Below the pieces are notes generated by a model. It did not search any database and was not told the DNA's origin. It was given only the letters and a program-made list of their open reading frames with translations. Below, piece after piece: positions 14,755-20,813 of a DNA stretch of 20,813 nucleotides. The stretch covers positions 1-20,813 of the forward strand of contig CAZBZG010000052.1 of the NCBI GenBank assembly GCA_964496245.1, given 5' to 3'. How positions within the stretch are numbered: the stretch's first letter is position 1; every line of letters begins with the position of its first letter. This DNA comes from CAZBZG01 sp964496245. GTDB taxonomy: Bacteria; Planctomycetota; SZUA-567. The translations under genes and the position numbers were made by a program.

Positions 14755-17700
14755 GTCCCGCTCCGCATCCTGCCCCGGCGGGGCTGTCGATCGCCTTCGG
14801 GCGGTTGCTCCCGGTCCGAGGGGGGCTCGCCAGTCTCCCGCCGCGCCTTGGAGCGGATGAGCATCCTGAGCCTCGCCTCGAACGCGTCGCGCGCCACCTG
14901 GTCTTGGCGGTCGTGCCGACCGGCTGCCGCCGCCTTTGCCGCCGCCTCCGCCTGCTCCGCGATGCGGGCCAGCGCCTCGGCATCCTGGAGCAGCGTCCGG
15001 TCCTTCCAGATGGCCGTACCCAGCGCGTGCAAAACGTGCTGGCTGATGAGCAGCTCGTTGTTGGCGTTCACGATCGAATCAAGCATGGCCGAGATGGCGT
15101 CCTGGCCCACGCGGTCGAAGGCGGCTTCGGCCCGCGCGAAACCGGAGACCGTACCTGCCAGGCTCTGGTTGGCGACCTGCACCGCCCCCTGCGCCAGCTC
15201 GAGCGCGTGGATGCGCTCGGCAAAGAGGCGCTGTCCGGCCGCGCCGTCCTCGGCGTCGGCCAGCAATCCCTGGGCCTGCCGAAGCGAGATCTGCGCCTTG
15301 TGAGAGTACGCAGCCGAATCGCGGATGGCCTGGAGCGCGGCCTGCAGAAAGCCGGCGGCTTCGCCCTCGGCAGCAGCATAGGCGCGGATTGTGGCCTGAT
15401 AGGCCTCGCGGATCTCGGCAAATGCAGCGTCGCGCATAGCGGTGTCGATTTCCATGGAGCCCAGGTCGTCGAAGACGTCGGCGTCGTCGGCCAGATCTTG
15501 CCCGCCGTCCTCCCGCTCTCGCTCCTCGTCGTCGGCNNNNNNNNNNCCAGATCACCGGTCTGGTCCGTGTCAGGCGCCACATTGGTGGGGGCTGTAGTCT
15601 GGTCAGCCGCAGTGTCCGCCTGGCCATCTTCGGCGTCGGGCAAACCATCGGCGGCTGTGTCGGCCGACGCATCTCCAGTCGCATCGTCGGTCGTGTCCCC
15701 GGTGTCGTCGGTCGCATCTCCGGTGTCGTCGGTCGTATCTCCGGTGTCGTCCGTCGTGTCCCCGGTGTCGTCCGTCGTGTCCCCTGTGTCGTCGCTCGTG
15801 TCTCCTGTGTCGTCGGTCGTATCCCCTGTGTCGTCAGTCGTGTCCCCGGTGTCGTCAGTCGTGTCCCCGGTGTCGTCAGTCGTGTCTCCCGTGTCGTCGG
15901 TCGTATCCCCGGTGTCGCCCCCCGTATCCCCGTCATCGCGCGGGGGCGGGGGCGGCGCCTCGTATACATCCTCGACGTGCACCGTAAGGACTTCATCGTG
16001 TGTAAGCCCGCCGGCGTCCGTCACCCGCACAGTGACGTCATGGGAGGAGGCGACCTCGTAGTCAAAGGCCGCTCCGGACTTCAGGGCAAGTTGGCTGCCC
16101 GAGATCGTCAGCTTGTTGCTCGGGTCGTGCAACAGGCTATACGTATGGTGATCGGTCACGTCGCCATCCATGGCAGACAGGCTGCCGACGGTCGCGCCCG
16201 CATCGTTCTCCGCAACCGAGTCGTTGCTGAGGCCAATGCCGGTGGGCGCAACGTCGTTCACGTTGTCCACTGCGACCGAGAAGCCTTCGTCGTACGTCAA
16301 CCCGCCCCCGTCGATCACGCGCACGGTGATGTTGTGAGAACCGGACGTTTCCGCATCCAGGAGGCTGCCGTCAGCGACGCGGACCTGCCAGGTGCCGGCG
16401 TTGTCGAACACCTCGAACCGTCCGCCCGCATCGTTCAGGAGCGAGTAGGTAAACGTTTCGGCCGCGTCCACGTCGATCGCCGAGAGGTTGCCGACGACCG
16501 TTGCGTCGGCTGCGTTCTCGTCCACGCTGTCGCCGCTCAAGACCATGTCGGTCGGCGCGTCGTTCACGGCATTCACTGTGATCTGGGCCGCATCGGTCTG
16601 CGTGCTGTAGGCCGTGGAGCCGCCATTCGTGGAGGTGTCTGCATAGCTTCCGGCCACGCCCTGGCTCTTGTCCCACGCACGGAAGGTGAAGTCGGCCGTG
16701 CCGTTGAAATTGGCGTCCGGCACGAACCGGACTCTGTGCGTCGTGTCCAGGAGCAGGGCGTGGTTGGTGGCGAGCGACCCGTCCTGGATGTTGCTCCAGC
16801 TCCCGCCGGCGTCTGTGGAGTATTGCCACGTGCCGTGGGCGGCGTCCACTGCTGTCACGGCGATCGCCTCCACAGGAGCGCCGTCCACATCCGTGATGGA
16901 GCCGTCGACCACCACATCGCCGACCGTATCGCCGGCCGGGTCGGCGCTGTCTTCTGCGATGGGCGTGAGGGCAGGATTGGCTCCCGCATCGAGATTGGGC
17001 GCGTTGTTCACGCCCGAGACAGTGATCTGGGCCGTGTCCGAGTTCGTGCTGTAGGGGGTGGATCCGCCGCTCGTCGACGTGTCCGCATAGGTGCCGGCAG
17101 CGCCGGCGCTCTGGTCCCAGGCGCGGAAGGTGAAGGTGGCCGTTCCGTTCCAGCTGGGATCGGGCACGAAACGTACGCGGTGGGCGGTGTTGAGCAGCAG
17201 GGCATGGTTCGTTGCGAGCGACCCGTCGTCCACGCTGTTCCAGTTCGTGCCGCCGTCTGTCGAATATTCCCAGGTGCCGTTGGCGTTCTCCGCAGCAATG
17301 ATGGCGATCGCTTCCACCGCGCCTCCGTCCGCATCCGTGATGGACCCGTCGACCACGATGGACCCCACGGTATCGCCGGCAGATGTGAAGTTGTCCTCCA
17401 TGATGGTCGTGAGCGCTGGATTCTCCGTGTTGTCGAGCTGCGGGGCGTCGTTGACAGAGGTCACATCTACGGTCATCGCATAATCTGCTGAGCTGTAGGT
17501 TGTGCCATCGTGGACTTTGAAGGCAAAGCTGTCGTAGTCGTTGCCGTTCTCGTCTCCGTTGGGCACGAACCGCAACCGGCCCGCATCGATATGGGCCTTG
17601 CTGACCACTTGGTTCAGAGTCACGTCGGCCCAGGAGCCGCCTCCATCCGTGTCGTACTGCAGGGCGCCCACAGACTCGAGGCCGGTGATCTGCACCTGTT

Positions 17701-20700
17701 GCATGGTGTCGCCATCGGCGTCGCTGAAGTTGAACTCTCCAGCCGCAAAGACATGCGCGTTGTCCTCGTCCGTGGTCACTGTGCTGTCGGCCGCGGTCGG
17801 CGCATCATTGCTCCCGCTCTCGTAGGCGCCCATGTCCACGGTGCCGCCGTTGACGCGGGGATTGCCGCCCAAGTCCAGCGGGAGCTGCTCGGCGAAGTCC
17901 GCATCCGCGTCTACGTCAGCGTCGTCGGTGGGGAGCGTGGCGTTGTCGCCCGTGTTGACCGCCGAGGACCCCAGCGAGAGGCGGTGGTCGTGGAGCTGAT
18001 AGGTGTCGCCGCTGTTCGCGATGCCGGCGGTGGCCGACGCGTCTCCGAGAACGGTGATGCTGGTAGCGGTGTTGGCGATGATCACAAGCCGCCGCTCCTG
18101 GTTGATGGTGTCGGCGTTGATGCACGTCCCCACGAGCGCGTCGTTCGTCCAGGACGCATTCGTGTCAGTGAGCAGCGTGGTGCCCGCAGCCGCGTCAAAG
18201 ACTCCGGCTGCCGTCCAGGTGGCGGACCCGCCGCCCACAAACGCGGGATCGCCACTGGTATTGCCGCCGAGGTCGAGCACGTCGGATCCCGCCACGGTCG
18301 AGACCACGGCCGGGTCGGCGAATCCGCCTTCGATCGCGGTGTAGGTGACGCTCAAGTCATAGACACCGGCGCTGGCATTGTGGTAGATCTCATCCCCGTC
18401 GCTGCCCCCGTTAGAGGCCGTGTTCCCCCACAGGATGGAGTTCGCAAGGGTGGGGGTGGCGTCCCAATTGCTCATGGCGCCGCCGTACCCCGAAACGTTT
18501 CCGGTGAATGTACAACTCGTGAACACAGGCGCCGTCGCCGCAATGGTGCGGCCGTTGGCCACAGCACCACCTTCGAGGCCCGCCTCGTTGCCTGTGAAGA
18601 GCGCGTTCACCACGTCGGGGCTGCAGTCGAGATTGCGCAAGGCTCCGCCGTAGGCGGTCGCGCCGTTCCCGGCAAAGACCAGACTGACGAGCAGGGCGTC
18701 CGTCTGATCGTTGTGCACGCCGCCGCCCGAAGCATTGGCCTTGTTGTCGACGAATGTCGTGCCAACGATCGTGAGATTCGTGCAGGTCAAGTTGCTGATG
18801 GCCCCGCCCACATCATCAGCGTAATTGCCGGTGAACACCGAATGCGCCACCACCAGATTGCTGACGCTCACGTTCAGCATGCCGCCGCCGTCGTTTACAG
18901 GGGCCGTGTTGTCCGCACAGCCCCCCGTGACCGTGAACCCATCGAGCCGGGCGTTGTCCGCGCCCGTGACGACATGGTAGGCATTCTCCCCGCGATTGGC
19001 CCAGTTGGCCGCATCGTCGCCGTTGAGGTCGGCGGAAAGAATCGTCCGATTGGTGTCCCAGTCGCGGTCACTCAGCTGGGTGTCGCCGGGCCCGCTGAAG
19101 CCGCCGTAGAGCTCGAGCCCGTCGTACAGCCGGAAGGACAGCGTGCGGTCTGCGCTCAAGGTCGGAGTGTACGTGCCGTCGGCCACCCAGATTTCGGTGC
19201 CGCTCGCAGCGACATTGAGTGCTGACTGGAGATCGGTGTAGGCGTCCGCCCACGAGGTGCCGTTGTTGTTGCCGCTTGCGCTGCCGTCGACGTAGATGCG
19301 CCCGCCGCTAAAGGTCCCCCTCTCGTAGGCACCCATATCCACTTGGCCGCGCTGCGAGCGGGCATTGCCGTCCAAGTCCTGTGTCAGGCCGGCAGCCGTT
19401 GCCGCGGCGTTGTCCCCCAGGTTGACGACCGGGGAGTTGGTGGCCACGTGATGATCGTGCACGCTGAAATTGTCGGCCGCGAGACCGCCATCGAAGAAGG
19501 AATTCCCGAGAATCGTGATCGTGTCCGCGGTGTTGTCCACAATGGCGTACTGGAAGGCATCGTTGGTATCCGGCGTCAGCGTCAGTCCGGCAAAGGCGCC
19601 CGCGGTCCAACCCGCTCCCGTAGAGGTGAGCGTACTGCGGCCGGTCAGCCGGTCGTAGGTCACGTCCGCCGTCCAGCTGCCCGTGGCCGGTTCGGAGAAG
19701 AGCGGGTCCGCGTCGATGTTGCCGCCGCCGTCGGTCACGCTCGCAGCGCCCGTGTTCACCACGCCAGGGCCGGCGATCCCGTCTTCCATGTCGCAACTCG
19801 CGAACGAGACGACCGGCGCCGTGCCCGTGTCGTTGTTGTACAGAACGTAGGAGCCGTTCGTGGCGGTGTTGAACCAGAAGATGCAGTTTGCGAAATCAGG
19901 GGTTGCCCCGTTCTGGGCGTACACCGCGCCGCCTTCGAGCGCGTCGTTCCCGGCGAAGGTGCAATTCGTCACGACCGGGTCGCCTCCATTGGTGGAGAGG
20001 CCCCCGCCGTAGTTGTCCGCGTGGTTGCCGGCAAAGAGGCAATTGCTCACACCGGGCGTCGCTCCAGTTCCCACTGACAGGCCGCCCCCGTTGTTGATGA
20101 CCCAGTTGCCCGCAAACACGCAGCTCGTGAGTACCGGGTCTGTTCCCATGCCCACCAGCGCGCCGCCGCCATACCCGGCGCGGTTGCCGGAGAATACGCA
20201 GTCGCTGACTGTGTTCGTGTTGTCTGCGCGAATGAAGAGCCCACCGCCGTTGGCGCCCCAGTTGCCGGTGAAATGGCAGTTCTCTACGGTCACGCCCGTC
20301 TCGAAGTAGATGAACATGCCGCCGCCGAAGGCGTTGTCGCTGGGCCCGTTGGCATTGCCGCCCGTGATGGTGAATCCGTCGACTGTGGCATCCCCATCCG
20401 GGGTGACCACGTGAAAGGCGTCTTCCCACCGCTGGCTGCCGCCCCAAAAAGTGTTGTCGCCGGCGAAGTCTCCCGACAGCACGGTGAGATTGCCTTCCGG
20501 ATCGCGCTCGGCGCGCGCGCTCTCGGTGCCGGCGAAGCCGCCGTAGATGGCCACGTTCTGTGGCACCAGAAAGGTGGCGCCCCGGTCGGGCAGGGACGCG
20601 GGCGTATAGGTCCCCTCGGCCACCCAGATCTCGGTCCCCGATGGCGTACCGTGGAGCGCATAGCGCAGCTCCCGGTACGCATTGGCCCAAGAGGAGCCGT

Positions 20701-20813
20701 CGCCCTTGCCGCCCTGCACATCCGCGTCCACGTAGAGGACGCCGCTGGTGGCGGTCGGAATGGCTTCGTAGGCTCCAAGCGAGACGGTGGTGTTGAGGAC
20801 GCGCTGCTCGCCC
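14751..20813 (-). CDS. Giant surface protein: Pmp-like beta-helix repeats, cadherin-like repeats, TGDTTDD linker and helical tail (5' end outside the window)
   Basis: At least 2000 codons are visible and the start lies beyond base 20813; the frame is open there and encodes the end of a further repeat (TTVSLGAYEAIP). Reading from the N-terminal side: two long units (about 20745-19300 and 19300-17820) each begin YVD..., contain SW..AY..L..AL and IWVA[DE]GTYTP, run through beta-helix turns with FxGN and GGG[LMA] motifs, and end VDMGAYE. This fits choice-of-anchor/Pmp-like beta helices. A cadherin-like domain follows (17820-17445), then two tandem 148-residue domains (17444-16557), two more cadherin-like domains (16556-15975), PPPPP, and the Asp/Thr repeat at 15931-15680. 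After the N gap an acidic segment leads into about 230 Ala-rich helical residues ending in a basic tail at the TGA at 14751. The two sides of the gap are in different frames, but both are acidic and coding-like, so I treat them as one gene. Likely role: adhesion or surface layer. Confidence 0.8.
15537..15546. other. Assembly gap of ten N inside the giant surface protein gene
   Basis: Ten N bases separate the Thr/Asp-rich linker from the acidic, helical tail. Codon starts before and after the gap differ by one frame. For one continuous gene the true missing length must be 3k+2 bases, so the value of ten is a placeholder. The gap lies about 130 bases from the 21-bp tandem array and may hold further low-complexity sequence that could not be assembled. 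Confidence 0.95.
15680..15931 (-). repeat. Twelve tandem 21-bp units encoding GDTTDDT heptads
   Basis: Twelve consecutive 21-base units encode GDTTDDT with few changes: one Thr-to-Ser, one Thr-to-Ala, one final Ala, and a diverged first unit GDTGGDT. Most differences between units are silent. The unit length is a multiple of three, so gain or loss of copies keeps the frame. The peptide is acidic, rich in Thr, and lies between the Pro-rich end of the cadherin-like region and the helical tail, as expected of an extended stalk or linker. Confidence 0.95.
16557..17444 (-). repeat. Two tandem 444-bp units encoding near-identical 148-residue cadherin-like domains
   Basis: The boundary sequence encoding VN[DN]AP recurs at 16557, 17001 and 17445, an exact period of 444 bases. 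Both units share DGSITD, DGSLATNHALLL, HRVRFVPD, FTFRAWD, YADTST, GGST and AQITV in the same order and spacing. The units differ at many residues and synonymous sites, so the duplication is not recent. Confidence 0.9.
19868..20285 (-). repeat. Beta-helix coil repeats with FxGN and GGG/GGA motifs, Pmp-like
   Basis: Six successive turns of about 22-25 residues carry a Cys, then FxGN, then GGG[LMA] or GGAV, for example NCHFTGNWGANGGGL and NCTFAGNDALEGGAV. The paired FxxN and GGA[ILV]-type motifs are the hallmark of chlamydial polymorphic membrane proteins and similar parallel beta helices. A second, more diverged set lies near 18400-18890 in the next unit. Confidence 0.75.

Noticed and set aside
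15068..15536. Direct continuation of the upstream frame of the giant gene across the N gap to a stop at 15068
   Set aside because: After the gap this frame gives Arg/Pro/Ser-rich noise, while the adjacent frame gives coherent helical protein through to 14751.
15680..15931. CRISPR-like or minisatellite non-coding array
   Set aside because: Units are directly adjacent with no spacers, have a length of 21 bases and encode a conserved heptad in an open frame.

Overview
The window is about 20.8 kb of GC-rich bacterial DNA with strongly G/C-ending codons and one 10-base N scaffold gap. Several features resemble gene families common in Planctomycetes, Lentisphaerae, Kiritimatiellae and neighbouring lineages: a Ser/Thr kinase fused to a formylglycine-generating-enzyme-like domain, a sulfatase, a very large multi-module secreted protein ending in PA14, and a giant Pmp-like beta-helix/cadherin-like surface protein. 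I cannot name a species, and placement in the PVC group or a similar lineage is inference. I see no rRNA, tRNA, CRISPR array, transposase or integrase.

Layout. (1) Bases 1-220 hold the apparent 3' end of a plus-strand gene that loses coding character where the convergent MscS gene begins. (2) Bases 221-4538, minus strand, hold a three-gene operon: secreted alpha/beta-hydrolase, then cytoplasmic-type sulfatase, then MscS-type channel. (3) Bases 4539-4738 are a divergent control region with a good promoter for the operon, a weaker one for the plus strand, and a small inverted repeat. (4) Bases 4739-11143, plus strand, encode a 2134-residue secreted protein made of repeated carbohydrate-binding-like modules and a C-terminal PA14 domain. 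(5) A well-started but truncated GH10 xylanase-type gene follows at 11124-11360. (6) A promoter at 11395-11423 precedes a 958-residue kinase/TPR-like/transmembrane/coiled-coil/FGE-like protein. (7) Bases 14401-20813, minus strand, hold the 3' part of a giant surface protein and a small coupled ORF that ends facing the kinase gene.

How the genes may work together. The sulfatase, esterase-like hydrolase, GH10 remnant and binding-module protein suggest attack on a sulfated or esterified polysaccharide. The kinase is placed to sense something outside the membrane through its FGE-like domain, but that domain lacks one of the two copper-binding cysteines of true FGE, so it probably does not mature the sulfatase. 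The large adhesin-like protein may attach the cell to particles or surfaces. The functional links are inferred from proximity. The domain calls rest on motifs visible in the translations.
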